Below, piece by piece: positions 22,521 to 34,149 of a DNA stretch of 64,000 bases (positions are counted from its first letter, which is position 1; each line of letters opens with the position of its first letter). The notes beneath the pieces were generated by a model. That model saw only the letters and a program-made list of their open reading frames with translations, did not search any database and was not told the origin of the DNA. The translations under genes and the position numbers were made by a program. The DNA is from Amaurobius ferox. Lineage: Eukaryota; Arthropoda; Arachnida; Araneae; Amaurobiidae. The stretch spans positions 73,933,680 to 73,997,679 of the forward strand of contig OX578152.1 of assembly GCA_951213105.1 (NCBI GenBank), in the 5' to 3' direction.

Positions 22521-23335
22521 ACTTTCCCTGCAGACTCATATTCACGTTCTCTTTATTTCTTCAATAATTCATTAAATAGAGTTTAAATTTAGAAAATAAC
22601 ACCCATAATTATTTTAAATAAAACTTAATTTGCACTTTTAATTCAATTTTCGGTTTCATATTGGTAACTGGATTTATTGTCAAAGGTGGCGTAATAAAAA
22701 TACGAAAAAACTAAAATATTTCGAGAACAGCAAGTCCTAGAGTAATGGGGGTTGGTCTTACTCTTTTCATCGTAAAAAATTCCATATAAAACAAGCATTT
22801 AATTGATACATTTGAGCACATGTAGTCTTTTTATTTTAGATTTTTGAGAGTCATTTCGTAAAAAAAAGGCAGGTAATTTCTTTTTTGAATCGTATCAAAA
22901 TCTAATCAGCACCAGGGTATCTGTCAAGTGACTTATCCACCAAATTTTGTGAAATTTGGTCTATTAGTTTTTTAGCTAGAGTGGACACAGGCAATTTTTG
23001 CGGGCCATTTCGTAAAAAAAGGCGGGTTCTTTTATCCCTAATCGTACCAAAATCTAATCAACACCGATCATCTACAAGTGACTTACCTACCAAACTTTAT
23101 GAAATTCGGTCAATTAGTTTTTGAGTTAGAGTGGATACATACATAGAGTTGTGCACAGACAAACACACGCACAGACGTCACGCTAAAAATTGGTTTTTTT
23201 TTTTTCGTGTTCTAGAGGTCTTAAAAAGTGTAGATCCGCCAAAAACTCGAGATACGATTTTCGACACGATTCCAATACTCTAGACTACGATTCCAATCGA
23301 CACGATTCCAATACTCTAGATACTCTAGACTACGT
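22521..23335 (+). repeat. HR-A copy
   Basis: Starts ACTTTCCCTGCAGACTCATA after the leader tctgatgggagcagcacatg. Two internal ~150-bp units are visible. The 3' end lacks the hairpin and instead shows a short tandem duplication of 'cacgattccaatactctaga' at 23260-23335. Confidence 0.8.
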
Positions 23336-23339
23336 TCGT

Positions 23340-23870
23340 AAATGATTGGTACAATTTTTTGAAAGCAGCACTTATTTTACTGATAAATTGGGTATCAAAT
23401 ATCGGCCATCTAACATACGCGAGCCATTGAAATGGTTTTAAAAAACTGGAGAACCTAATTTGATTTTGCACGAGGAGATAGATTTTTAGCCACCTCCCAA
23501 GCACTCGAATGAGAGGTTTTTTTACAAATATTTAAAAATCTACTAAATTTCACGAATTTTCAAAAGTTTTGCATACGCCCTGACATCATTTACGAGGTCC
23601 TGGACTAAGTGGAGGCTTCTTTATAAGGAGGTACATACATACATTTAAAGGATTTTGGCTTTTTATGGGTTAGATTTAAGAAAATTTCAGTAAAAGCAAA
23701 AAAAAAGTTTTTGCATCTCAGCGTGTATTTATCATAAAGATTACAAGCCGCCCCCCCCCCCCTATAAGAAAAAAAACATACATTCGGTGCAATTTCCAAA
23801 CTGGACAGACTGAGAGTCGATTGACAACCGAATTTTAGAGTAGCTTCGTCACATTTTGTTATATAATATA
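23340..23870. other. Spacer with C run
   Basis: No gene recognised. A run of about 13 C lies at 23749-23761. Confidence 0.5.
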
Positions 23871-24990
23871 CACTCCAAGACACAAAAAAAACCGACGAAC
23901 TAAGAAAAAATTATCCAAATGAGACAAAATTTGGTACGTGTAATGTAGATGTACAGAAAAAGAAATGAGTAGAATTTCAGAACAATTGGATGATTTAATG
24001 CACTGAAAGATCTACACAAAATGAGCAAGTCAATATGGCGTTGGTCCACCTCTGGCCTTGATACAAGCTGTTACGCGAAATGGCATTGATGCATAAAGTT
24101 GCAGGATAATGTTCTGAGGGATGTCGTTCCAAATGGCCTCCAATTGACGAGCTAATTCGTCTACATTCTGGGATAGTCGCAGGCGACACCCCATTTCAGC
24201 CCAAATGTGTTCAATAGGCGAGAGATCTGGCTGGCCAAGGAAGTGTGCCGTAAGCACGCAGACAATCAATAGAGAGTCGTGCCGCGTGTGGCCTGGCATT
24301 ATCTTGCTGAAAAGTTAGCCCAGGGTGCCGCGAAAGGAATGACAATACAACGGGTCGTAGAATGTCGGCAACGTATCGCTGTGCTGTTATGGTGCCACGG
24401 AGGACTATCAAAGGGGTTCGGCTATCGAACGAAATGGCACCCCAGACCATAACTTCCTGAGGATCCTGACGATGTCCGGGCTGTCTCCAGACACGCCTGC
24501 GCTCGTCGTCGGGACTCATCACTGAAGACAATTCGTTCCCAATCCCAACAATTCTACGTTAATCGGGCTCGGCATCATTGCAATCGCTGATGTCTTTGCA
24601 TACTGGCCAGTGGTAGGCGGCGTAATGGGCGCCGCGAGTATAGATTCCGCTCCCATAGTCTTCTATTAAAGGTCCGGGTGGTCACTTCCGGATTTGTCAC
24701 ACGTTGAATAATTGATAACAACGAATCACGTACTGTCACAGCTGCTGTGACAATCGCTCAATCTTCCCGTTCTGTCATCGCTATAGGCCATCCGCTGCCC
24801 ACTTGCCGCTGAAATCTACCATTCCGGACCCATTCCTGCCAACATCGTCTAATTGCTGCATCGCTCCTACCCAAATGCCGAGCGATTCCTCGGTGTGCCC
24901 ATCCAGCCTCATGCAGTCCGACCGCACGCCCTCTCAAACTCCTTAATATGCTCGTAATGGCCGCTAATTCGCCGGCGAGGCATTGTTACA
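23870..24990 (-). pseudogene. Tc1-like transposase pseudogene 3
   Basis: Two overlapping minus-strand frames (24211-24531 and 24030-24299) carry the catalytic core. They show RRRVWRQPG and VWGAISFDSRTPLIVL, then FQQDNARPH with the second aspartate, then 'LSPIEHIWAEMG' with the glutamate, ending 'ARGGPTPY'. A one- or two-base shift separates 'ARSLAY' from 'DLSPIE'. Upstream, on the minus strand to about 24980, the helix-turn-helix half is recognisable only in pieces ('RALRAHG' region) because of frameshifts. The 3' flank near 23870 (tatacactccaagacacaaa) looks like a Tc1 terminus. The partner TIR was not found. It is the same subfamily as pseudogene 1. Confidence 0.85.
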
Positions 24991-25074
24991 ATCAAGGTGC
25001 GTAAACGCAATCGAAATCCACTGCAAGTTTTGTTCCTAAAAGTGAGGTTCATTCCTAATATACACCACCATGGT

Positions 25075-25297
25075 TGTTGTTGTTATTGTGTCCCTAACAT
25101 TACATTTAAGGAAGAATGTGTGCACTGCTTTTGTTTAGTCTAATGACCCGGGGCACCCGAAGGTAGAAGTCTGACTTCTGCCCCAAATAAGACATTACAA
25201 CATCCATGCCCGCAGGCGGGACTCGAACCCGCAATCTGGCAGCCGAGCCATCACGAGGAAACGCCTGCCTCTTTGACCGCTCGTTCCCCACATCGGC
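25075..25297 (-). mobile_element. Second tRNA-derived SINE family (SINE-B)
   Basis: On the minus strand a tRNA-like head with B box GGTTCGAGTCC (25207-25217) is followed by a ~100-bp body and an AACAACAACAA tail. It is flanked by a 13-bp duplication, acaccaccatggt, at 25062-25074 and 25298-25310. Apart from the (AAC)n tail its body does not match the first SINE. It is inserted beside Tc1 relic 3. Confidence 0.85.
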
Positions 25298-25319
25298 ACA
25301 CCACCATGGTACTTAGTTT

Positions 25320-25560
25320 CAATGAGCTGTAGTTCCGACTATTCATTCATTGGCTGCGAATTTTTGATCATTTGTATATACGGTCGATAGATGTTTGCCC
25401 GTACAGCATTACTATCGGATTATTCTGCGGGGTGCATCGATTTTTTTGTCTTAAGAATGTATATACCACGGGCGGCAGAGAAGGACCATAACGTACACTC
25501 CGATACAGAAGGAGATCTTTGATGTAATTTGATTGCTAGAAATAGAAATCCAACAAATAA
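25320..25560. other. Spacer
   Basis: Moderate GC, no feature recognised. Confidence 0.4.
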
Positions 25561-25567
25561 TTAAAGG

Positions 25568-25613
25568 GAGTCTACCGATACCTTACACCTTATGGTAGAT
25601 CAGACGGTCTGGG
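25568..25613 (+). repeat. Isolated SINE tail fragment
   Basis: 'ccttacaccttatggtagat' and 'cagacggtctggg' match the last ~45 bases of the SINE body and tail. Flanking phrases (aaataattaaagg and gaacaattaaag) are similar, so it may be a very short insertion with a decayed duplication. Confidence 0.55.
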
Positions 25614-25792
25614 CCAAACAAACGAACAATTAAAGAGAACCTGTCCCTTGTATTTACCACTGGCTATTGCTCCCGATAAAACAAATATAAATTGTTTACA
25701 TTTCTATCTATAAGTTTCGGAGATATAAGGGTTCAAAGTGTTTAAAATTTTCGTAACTCTCCGATTTTAGCCAAATATCCCTATCATGGATG

Positions 25793-26174
25793 TTGTTGTT
25801 GAGACCCAGACCGTCCGACCTACCAGAAAGGTGTAAGGTAACTGTTTGGATGGCCGGGAAGTGCCACCCAATTTAGACAGGAATCCAGTGGGGGAAGCAT
25901 CCACAGGAACCGTACCCTCCTTCCCCTACCACCAACCTCTCGGAGGGACTTACGGACCCACATGTTTAACGTGATCGTACTCCGCATGAACACGGCGGCA
26001 GTTGTGGCAGCGTGCAAATCCAGCGCGCAAACCACAGGGCTACCGCGCCCGAAATGTGCCAACAGCACGCGGTGTTCCCAGGTGGTCACCCACCCAAGTA
26101 CTAACCGCGCCCGATGCTACTTGACTTCAGTGATCTAACGAGAACCGGTGTTTTCAGCACGGTAGGGCCGTTGG
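25793..26174 (-). mobile_element. Complete 5S rRNA-tRNA chimeric SINE
   Basis: On the minus strand there is a near-full 5S rRNA head (26174 to 26058). It is followed by a tRNA-like segment that keeps the A-box region (ggtagccctgtggtttgcgc) but lacks the ~27 bases containing the B box. The shared SINE body and an (AAC)n tail come next. A 14-bp duplication with one mismatch (ccctatcatggatg at 25779-25792, ccctatcatagatg at 26175-26188) brackets it, so this is a single complete insertion. The 5S internal promoter probably drives transcription in place of the lost B box. Confidence 0.9.
26058..26174 (-). pseudogene. 5S rRNA-derived head of SINE
   Basis: About 117 bases aligning end to end with eukaryotic 5S rRNA. 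They include the A-box-like aagtcaagtagc, the intermediate region cgggcgcggttagtac and the C box gggtgggtgaccacctggga, and end with gcgtgctgttggc paired to the start gccaacggcc. It is joined directly to the SINE body with no pol III T-run terminator and no second 5S copy, so it is a SINE promoter and not a ribosomal gene. Confidence 0.9.
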
Positions 26175-26189
26175 CCCTATCATAGATGT

Positions 26190-27150
26190 GTTACATTTGA
26201 AAAAAAAAAAGAAACAATTCAAACGTTCAGAAAATTTATGTGTTCCCTTTTTCTTCCCATATTATTTTATAGCTTTCTAATCTTAAATGTTTGTTTTCCA
26301 TCCACTCTTACATACACTTAAAACTTTTAGTAGTATCTGGGAGTAACACTTTCAAGTGCCTCTACAGGTTAATCCAAGAAAAAAAAATTCATAAGCACAT
26401 CGAAATTTCATTAAGTATATTACGCGAAAAACTAGAAAACGAATTTCTAAGAATTTATCCAAAAGTGTAATTGTTCTGAAATTTCGCGATCCAATATTTG
26501 CGTTGTACGAAAATATGATAAAGGGCAAAAAAAAGTGCCATAATTCGGTACCTCCATAAATTACCGTGCTTCATAACAAAAATGTCGTTTCTCGAGCTAA
26601 CCTTTGCGATGCTTACAAACTTGATAACGAGAGAAAACTTTCTTCCTTATCAAGAATATGAAGAACACGGGAATACCCGTCAAGCGATGCCCTAAAAATT
26701 AAAAAGAATGACAAGAAAAAAAAGTCTAGTAATAAATTTCTCAAATAACCAATAATAGAAACAAACACGCAGTATGCAGTGATCAATCTAGCTGAAAAAT
26801 AAATGAATCCAAAATACATGGAGTGTGAGGCTCGTCCACTCGACTTTCTCATACACTTATAGTCTATACTGTTCAGTTCTATTTGGATCATAAGCAGTAT
26901 AGGAGAAAACGAATTTATCTATTTGTGAGTTTTCGTTTGCAAGTTGTTTTAAAAAGTTTCTTAAAAATCCTTTAAACATTTCTTTTACAAGATGGTTACA
27001 TGGAAGGCAAGTTGGTGAATTATTTATTAGGCTGGTAATTGTGTTTATACTAGACATGTCTTGCAAGTAATTTAGCACTGAGAATACCAAATAACAGTTG
27101 CTAACAGTTAACACCGATTCCACCAAACTGCTAAAAAGCAAATGTTTTTC
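26190..27150. other. AT-rich spacer
   Basis: Minus-strand frames at 26613-27141 give short hydrophobic or low-complexity peptides with no domain. Nothing is supported. Confidence 0.45.
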
Positions 27151-27164
27151 TTTCGATACTTGAG

Positions 27165-27400
27165 GTTCCGTCCTCTGTTCGCTGCCGTTTACTAACAGCC
27201 CGAACTTCAGCCTGCTAAGCCGGCGTCATAAGCCCGTTGAGCTCCACCCCTTGTTCTCGGACGCTCATCAATTCCCGCAACTCGCTTCGCAGGCTCTTTC
27301 ACCCCATCCGCGTAGCAGGCGGGAACCCTTGTTCGCCCTTCGCAGGTACACATATGGATTCCACGGCGGAACCAAGACGGGTTAGCCTCCTGATAAAGTT
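27165..27400. other. GC-rich island of unknown origin
   Basis: Sharply more GC-rich than its surroundings, with phrases such as gccggcgtcataagcccg and caggcgggaacccttg. It is open on both strands over ~200 bp, but no protein or RNA family is recognised. It could be the end of an unrecognised retroelement. Confidence 0.4.
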
Positions 27401-27640
27401 CAAAATTCAAAAGAATTTAAATGCATCACAAAAATTGAACTTTCTAGCTTCTTCGGTTCTCCAGTTATTCCCCAAAAAAGAGTATTTTCTTATGCGGGTC
27501 CAGGACACGGGCTAACCCTATAAGACTTAAAATTCAAAGAATTAAAACATACCATGAAAACCGAGATATCAAATTTGGACTTTCTAGCTGTTCCGGTTCT
27601 CATGTTATTCCACCAAAACGGACTGGTAGTAGCGTGCCCA
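27371..27640 (+). repeat. Diverged ~135-bp direct duplication
   Basis: 'aagacgggttagcc ... aaaattcaaaagaattaa ... gactttctagct' is repeated beginning at about 27508 ('acacgggctaaccc'). About 75-80% similar by eye. Confidence 0.5.
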
Positions 27641-27839
27641 AGACGAGCTAGTTATGTAAAACCACTAAGGTCTCTCTCTGATAAATTAACAAATCCCTCA
27701 TTCCATAGTTCTGATCTGCTACATTTCGAAACTCCTTTTCTATCACACTAGCTTTTGCACTCATTCAAGTAAAAAATTTTACAACTTGCTTTGTTCACCA
27801 CAACTTGCCTCTTTTTGCTTTGATATCAGGCTTCCGTAC

Positions 27840-27842
<3 letters not shown>

Positions 27843-27874
<32 letters not shown>
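27843..27874 (+). repeat. (TA)n microsatellite
   Basis: Sixteen uninterrupted AT dinucleotides. Confidence 0.95.
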
Positions 27875-27877
<3 letters not shown>

Positions 27878-27879
27878 TG

Positions 27880-29150
27880 CTACAATTTCCAGTAGCAAGT
27901 ATTTCTGCTTTTGCTAATGAAAAGCTTGGCGCAAAAGAGCACATTAGTTACCAGGTAGGTCTCATGTTAGCAAGAATAACAGAATTCGCAAATGGATTGT
28001 TAATAATAGCGTTTATATTCCACAGATTTTTAGTTGTTGCTATTTTTCAAGTTCCAGAAACATAATTTTAAATTGAGCCTAGTATGGTAACCCTAATTTT
28101 GAAGAAAAAAACATTAAATCCGTTCGGTTGTTGGAGAGCTTTGGAATTTTTGAAGTCTGGATGTGAACGGAGCGACCTGCCAGCACAATTTGTGTTCTTC
28201 TGCAAGACAATTGAACTCACAGTCAGTGAGTAGTCCAGATTGCTCATTTTGCCACATGCAAATAAAATTGCGTTTGTGCAGCGAACCGAGAGATTTTTGT
28301 ACTGTAAATTTGACAGAAAACCACAGACGCTACAGCATTTTGCTCCTTTCGCTCTGAGGATGATGTTGGCCTGAGAAACCAGTATCGACATGTATGCTAT
28401 ATTAGTGTCCGGAGGAATAAGAAAAAATAAAAATCACAAGTGGGATTTTATCGCACATATTGGCATTAATATGGCATTATTAAGTTTTCGCTTACGTAAA
28501 ACACTCGGCGTCTAAAAAACGCAACGCCATGTCATTAATGGGAACAGAGGGATTGCTAAAGAGTTATAAATCGTCTAAGTTAGCGGCACCATTATGCGCT
28601 TTGGTCAATTTTTTCAATCTTGTGCAGTTGGTATTGTTTTCTATTCCATATTGTTCTTTAGGATTACCATAGAACGCTTTGTTTCTTTAAAAAATCTTGA
28701 GCAAAAAAACATATATTTGGAATTTATTTTCACAGTGGATATAAGAAGTAACAATAAATAACATACAATGTAAACAGATGTGTATCTATTTCCTTTCGTC
28801 AAAGTCGTTTGCAATGTTAATAGAGTTGGAGCCAATAAGGAGGGGGTGCTCTCAGTAGCATAGCCAAGGGAGTGGGTGAGTTGGGGTCATAACCCTCCCC
28901 TCCCCTCTATTTTTTCTAAAGGCGCTACTGAGCGCTCATAAGAACTTCAAAAATTGGCTGTTATCTCACATTTATCGGCTTGCGAGTATGAGATCTGCTT
29001 CTTCCTTCCAGGTGTAAAAAGCATTAATGTAAAGGAATAGGGGATAAAACGTTGTACCTTGGTTTATTGAAATTGGCGTATATTGAAAAATATAAAAAAT
29101 AGCATTTGCTAAAAATTAAAAAGAAAAAAAAAATCCCGCATATGTCTTTA
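27880..29150. other. Spacer, nothing firmly recognised
   Basis: Contains 'gctctgaggatgatgttggc ... gagaaaccag' at 28354-28391, which recalls the 3' parts of some Penelope-like elements. No reverse transcriptase or endonuclease frame is visible. The remaining frames are short. Confidence 0.35.
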
Positions 29151-29154
29151 CCAT

Positions 29155-29920
29155 AGGGGTTCTCTTTATTTCTTCAATAAATCATTAAATTGAGTTTAAT
29201 TGCACAAAATAACAGTCAATTCTTTCAAATTACACAGAATTTGAACTTTTAATTCAATTTTCGTTTTCATTTAGTAACTGGACTTATTTTCGAAGGTGGC
29301 GTAGCGAAAATGCAGAAGAAAAAAAAATGAAAAAAAAAATCTCGAGAACGACTAGTCCTAGAATAAAGGGAGGTTGGTTTCATTATTTTTATCGTCAAAA
29401 ATTACGTATAAAATAAGCATTTAATTGATATATTTGAACATACATTGTCTTATATTTTTAAATTTAACGATTTCTACGGACCATTTCGCAAATAAAGGCA
29501 GGGGTTTTTTTCCGAATCGTACCAAAATCTAATCAGCACCAGGTTAACCTACAAGCGATTTATTTACCAAATTTTGTGAAATTTGGTCTATTAGTTTTTC
29601 GGATAAAGTGGATACAGCAATTTTTGCGGGCCATTTCGCAAAAAAAGGCAGGTACTTTTATCCCGAATCGTACCAAAATCTAATCAGCACCAGGGTCACC
29701 CACAAGGGACTTACCTACCGAATTCGGTCAATTAATTTTTCAGTTAAGGTGCATACAACATCTGCACAGACAGACAAACAGACACACAGACAGACACACT
29801 AAAATAGTTTTTTCGCGTTCTAGAGGTCCAAAACGTGTAGATCCGTCGAAAACTCAAGTTGCGATTCTCGGCACAATTCCAATACTTTCCCTTAACATTA
29901 CTATGTCTTGCAGGGAAAGT
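29155..29920 (+). repeat. HR-A copy (5' end lost)
   Basis: Begins inside the family at 'ttctctttatttcttcaat', has two ~150-bp internal units and a (CAGA)-rich stretch, and ends in the hairpin at 29884-29920 (actttcccttaac, closed by tgcagggaaagt). Confidence 0.85.
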
Positions 29921-30118
29921 AAAAAGTTTGAAGATCACCGCTCTAGAAAATAAAACTGTGAAAATCTTTAATTTAAATTCTAATAATTCATATTTTAATC
30001 AAGTGAATTACAAAAACTAGAATACCACATTTCTTATTTTCCAATACGAACATTGAGGTTATCATATTTCTTTTTTTTTTTCCCTACACAATTAAAAATC
30101 TGATGTGGGCAGCACATG

Positions 30119-30959
30119 GCTTTCCCTGCAGACTTATATCCACGTTCTCTTCATTTCATTTAAATTTAATTAACTTTTAATTCAATTTTCATTCTCATTT
30201 GGTAGCTGAACTTATTTTCAAAGGTGGCGAAGAAAAAATACGAAAAAACTAAAGTATCTTGAGAACGGCTAGTCCTAGTGTAATGGAGTTGGTCTTATTC
30301 TTTTCTTCGTTAAAAATTACGTATAAAACAAGTATTTAATGGATATATTTGATCATACGCAGTTTTTTTATTTTAGATTTTTGCGGGCCATTTCGTAAAA
30401 AAAGGCAGGTTGTTCTTTTCCGAATCGTACCAAAATCTAATCAGCACCAGATCATCCTACAAGTAACTTATCTACCAAATTTTGTGAAATTTGGTCAATT
30501 AGTATCTTAGCTAGAGTGGATCCATGAAATTTTTACGGGCCATTTCGCAAAAAAAGGCGGGTTCTGTTTTCACGAATCCTACCAAAAACTAATCAGCCCC
30601 AGGGTCTCACCCAAGTGATTTAGATACCAAATTTTATGAAATTCGGTCCATTAGTTTTTTAGTTAGAGTGGGTACATACATTGCACACGAATCCTACCAA
30701 AAACTAATCAACACCAGGGTCTCACCCAAGTGATTTAGATACCAAATTTTATGAAATTCGGTCCATTAGTTTTTTAGTTAGAGTGGGTACATACATTGCA
30801 CAGACAAACAGACAGATACACACACAGACGTCACGCTAAAAATAGTTTTTTCGTATTCTAGAGGTCTCGAAGCGTGTAGATCCGTCAAAAACACGAGTTG
30901 TGATTTTCGGCATGATTCCAATACTTTCCCTATACATTACCATGTATTGCAGAGAAAGT
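30119..30959 (+). repeat. HR-A copy with internal 115-bp duplication
   Basis: Leader tctgatgtgggcagcacatg, start GCTTTCCCTGCA, terminal hairpin at 30922-30959. Positions 30571-30685 are repeated almost exactly at 30686-30800, a recent unit expansion unique to this copy. Confidence 0.9.
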
Positions 30960-31603
30960 AAAAATCGATATAAAATCGTAACACAACTAAAAATCGATAT
31001 ATAAAAGCATAACACAATTTAATAGAACACTTTAAAATCAAATTTATAGAATGCCGAATAAAAACATTATAGACTTACATCTAGATGAACCCATAAAGAG
31101 GGAGAGATTGGTTGTTGATTCCTTCAAAGGTAATGCGTACTTCATATTTCTACACGACTTTTTCACCTATTTAGTCATTCATCACTATTTTAGTAAAAAA
31201 TAATGTTTTCCATTAGAGACACTTGGATTATTATAGAGCATTCGATGGGTTTTCAAAGGAAAGTTATTTCATTTGTATAATCTAAATCCATAAAAAAACT
31301 ATTACAAGTACACTGCTATACTTCATTCAGCAGAACGGTGAAACAAGTATCAGATAACCTAAACCAATACGAGGATCGAAGATAATTTTAAAATCAACTC
31401 GGGCTTCGGAATTTAAAGTCGATACGCACGTTAAATATGACACAACTCAAACACAATGTTCCTCTAAATGAGAATTAGTCCATGAAATACTTCAAAATGT
31501 AAGAAGGCTATGATTCTGCTTAATTAATCGCATTCTCGGCTAAGACGGCGTTGATTGGCTGGCGAATCTAGTGCAAATTCACAAAATGTTTTCACTCATT
31601 TTT
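30960..31603. other. Spacer
   Basis: No supported feature. Confidence 0.45.
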
Positions 31604-31765
31604 ACTTTTCCTACACACATAGTATAATAGGGAGAGTATTTTAATGGGGGAGAAAATTCGAATGCGAATTTTCGACGGAAAAGCATATTTTAAGCATCTC
31701 TGAACTCGAATCGAATGTTTTCGAAGTAATGTTCGCGTGTGTGTGTGTATGTTTCTGTGTGCGTG
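31604..31765 (-). repeat. HR-B 3' fragment
   Basis: On the minus strand it ends in a decayed terminal hairpin (31604-31637) and keeps 'gcttttccgtcgaaaattcg' and a CA-rich stretch like 61620-61780. Its 5' part is missing. Confidence 0.65.
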
Positions 31766-31789
31766 TATTTCGCAATGAAACAAAATTCA

Positions 31790-32496
31790 CAGGGTGTTTC
31801 AAAAAGATTGCACTCTAGAACAATTAGTCATAGACCCATAGCTCCAATCTGGAATTTAATTAAGGAAGACCATCTTATACAAATTTTGATTAAGTAACAC
31901 TTATTAGTAAAAAGGTACAAAATGTAACTTTTTTTTCTTTCTAGAAAAATTTTCCAATTGTAAAAATATTTTCCATAACCCAATTAGTCAAACAAAGAAA
32001 GTTCTAATGTCATACGATCAAAATTACCCAAGACATCATTCATTAAAGTTTCGGCGGATAATTGGGGACTGTATAAAATGTTTGCTAAAGATGGACACGC
32101 ATGTAAGGTTTTAAGTGAACATGTCATATAATGGAATTCAATATTTATGCCACCCCTAAAATCGGCGTTTCTTTTGATCGAGTCAAAGTGGTTTAAGTCC
32201 TATAACGTTGACAATTTTTTCATGGCCAAATTTACGTATTAGAGAACCGGGTTTTGTCTCAAAAGATTATTAAAATGAATAAGGAACAATGTGCTAATTA
32301 GAACTTCCTTCGTAGAGGACCCGTATAAAAAGCTAAATTTTGAACCTTTCTACTAAAATGTGTCTGATCAAAACTGTCCTACGACATAAGACTACGACGT
32401 TTGAAATTATATCTTATTTGAAACATTTCTTAAATTGAACCATGGGACTACAACCAACCGTTCATATTAATATTGGAAACTTTTTTAAACATCCTG
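31790..32496. mobile_element. Possible 707-bp DNA element with CAGGGTGTTT ends
   Basis: Left end CAGGGTGTTTCAAAAAG and right end, inverted, CAGGATGTTTAAAAAAG. The interior is AT-rich and non-coding. No convincing flanking duplication was seen. Such ends are common in non-autonomous arthropod DNA transposons, so the class is inference. Confidence 0.5.
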
Positions 32497-32558
32497 TATA
32501 GAAGATTGTTTAACAATGCAAAATATCTGTGACATTGGGAAACAGTCTTTCAAAAATT

Positions 32559-33810
32559 AACAAGAAAGATCAATCATGCATAAAGCATTGATTATGAAAC
32601 ACTTTTCAACTCCAATTTTATTTAAACATCTCTAAAATGCGATACACTCTCTGAGTAAAAGCAGTAAATATTTCATTCACACATTTTTATTTCATTCATC
32701 ACAGTACTACAATAATTTATTCTACTTAAAAATTTAAAACCATACAGGTAGAAGTAATTTAACTCTATGCATAAAACTTTAACGAAAAAATCTGCCATTA
32801 AATCGTCTGCTTCTCTATGTGAAACGAATGAATGTTTTATTCATATCATCTATATTGCAGACTCCAGAACAAAATAATTTTGAGTTAAAGAAAATCAGCA
32901 ATTCTTATACAACTCATAGCCTAATCTGTTTACATTCTCCATAAGTGAAAATTAGGTTTCGTTGTAGAAATAATCAAAGTTTGATGATAATTTAAACTCC
33001 AATATATTGCAATTGTGTTGTTTCAGAATACAGATGCACAGAAATTATGCAAAAATAAAGCAATTTTAGGACGGATACAACACTAAATATAAATTAAAAA
33101 GAATTTTAAAAATCACAATTTTGACACAAGATGGATGGCATTGATCATTTAAACTCAAATATATAGTAATTGCGCTGTTTCAGAACACAGATGCACAGAC
33201 ATTAAGCACCGGCCGTCCAAATAGCTGCTCTTAGTCCTTTGGACGAGTCGGACGGTCTGGGTCTTCAACAGACATTAAGCAAAATTAAAGCGGTTTTAGA
33301 ACGGATACAACACTAAATATAAATTAAAAAGAATTTTAAAAATAACGATTTTGACACAAGATGGATGCCATATTTTATTTTGAAGTGGGTCACGTGATCT
33401 CTTCATATACAGGGTGTAAATATTATTTTAATTTTTATTAAAAAAACTACTGAATATTGCTGAAATTTTGTTTATATATTTTATGGAATAATTTGAATAT
33501 TTCTTAAAACTTTCGAAGCAATTTGGGAATTTTAAATTCGCTTAAAAAATGTTTGAAAAATTAGGCGCCATAGGGTTAAATGTATTTCATTTTTTCAAAC
33601 CAGGTTCAATCTAAAACTAATTGGGTGATATTATTCATTTATATTTCCATAGATCCCACAGACCGTTTGAACAACACACTAAAATTTCATTTTAATAAAG
33701 TCATTTTTACGGCAGTTATCGTGCTAAGGGACGGACAGACAGACAGAATGAACAGTCATAAACAACTATGCTATTTTCAACTATCTTGTAAAGTATTAAT
33801 AACAAAACAC
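32559..33810 (+). repeat. Repeat U, copy 2
   Basis: Collinear with copy 1 but without its SINE: at 32901 the phrase attcttatacaactca continues directly into the downstream sequence. It carries its own internal duplication (33000-33120 against 33150-33360) and a 59-bp insertion at 33209-33267. Confidence 0.8.
33209..33267 (+). mobile_element. 59-bp LINE/SINE tail insertion
   Basis: Starts ccggccgtccaaatagctgc and ends ggacggtctgggtcttca. This matches the last ~60 bases of the LINE at 48829-48893 (minus) and the arms of the fold-back at 21430-21560. It is flanked by a 14-bp exact duplication, acagacattaagca, at 33195-33208 and 33268-33281. The other repeat U copies show the empty site. Confidence 0.85.
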
Positions 33811-33814
33811 ATTA

Positions 33815-34140
33815 AAAATCATATTCGTCAAAGATGACAAAATTTCAGGGGTGATAACATAATTAAAACTTCCTTAAATTATGTGATAATTGTTTCGAAG
33901 GAATTTTGATCATCCTTGATCAAGTCGGTCAAAACCCAATGTCTGTTGCCCGGCTACGAATCCGATTTTTAGGTTGACGGGTTTGCGATTGTTGTGGGTT
34001 GAACCTGACTTGCGGTATCAATGCCCTGGTCCTCTGATTATTTGCGAAAGGGCCCAATCTCCCCACATTTGTTGTTTTGTAAACTAAGAGTTATCTTTGC
34101 ATAAACAAATATTTATTGTTTACAGGAATTTATATATGCA
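33815..34140. other. Spacer
   Basis: No supported feature. Confidence 0.4.
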
Positions 34141-34149
34141 TAATTATAA

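Noticed and set aside
26058..26174. Functional 5S rRNA gene
   Set aside because: It is fused without a terminator to a SINE body, bracketed by target-site duplications and single; it is the SINE head.
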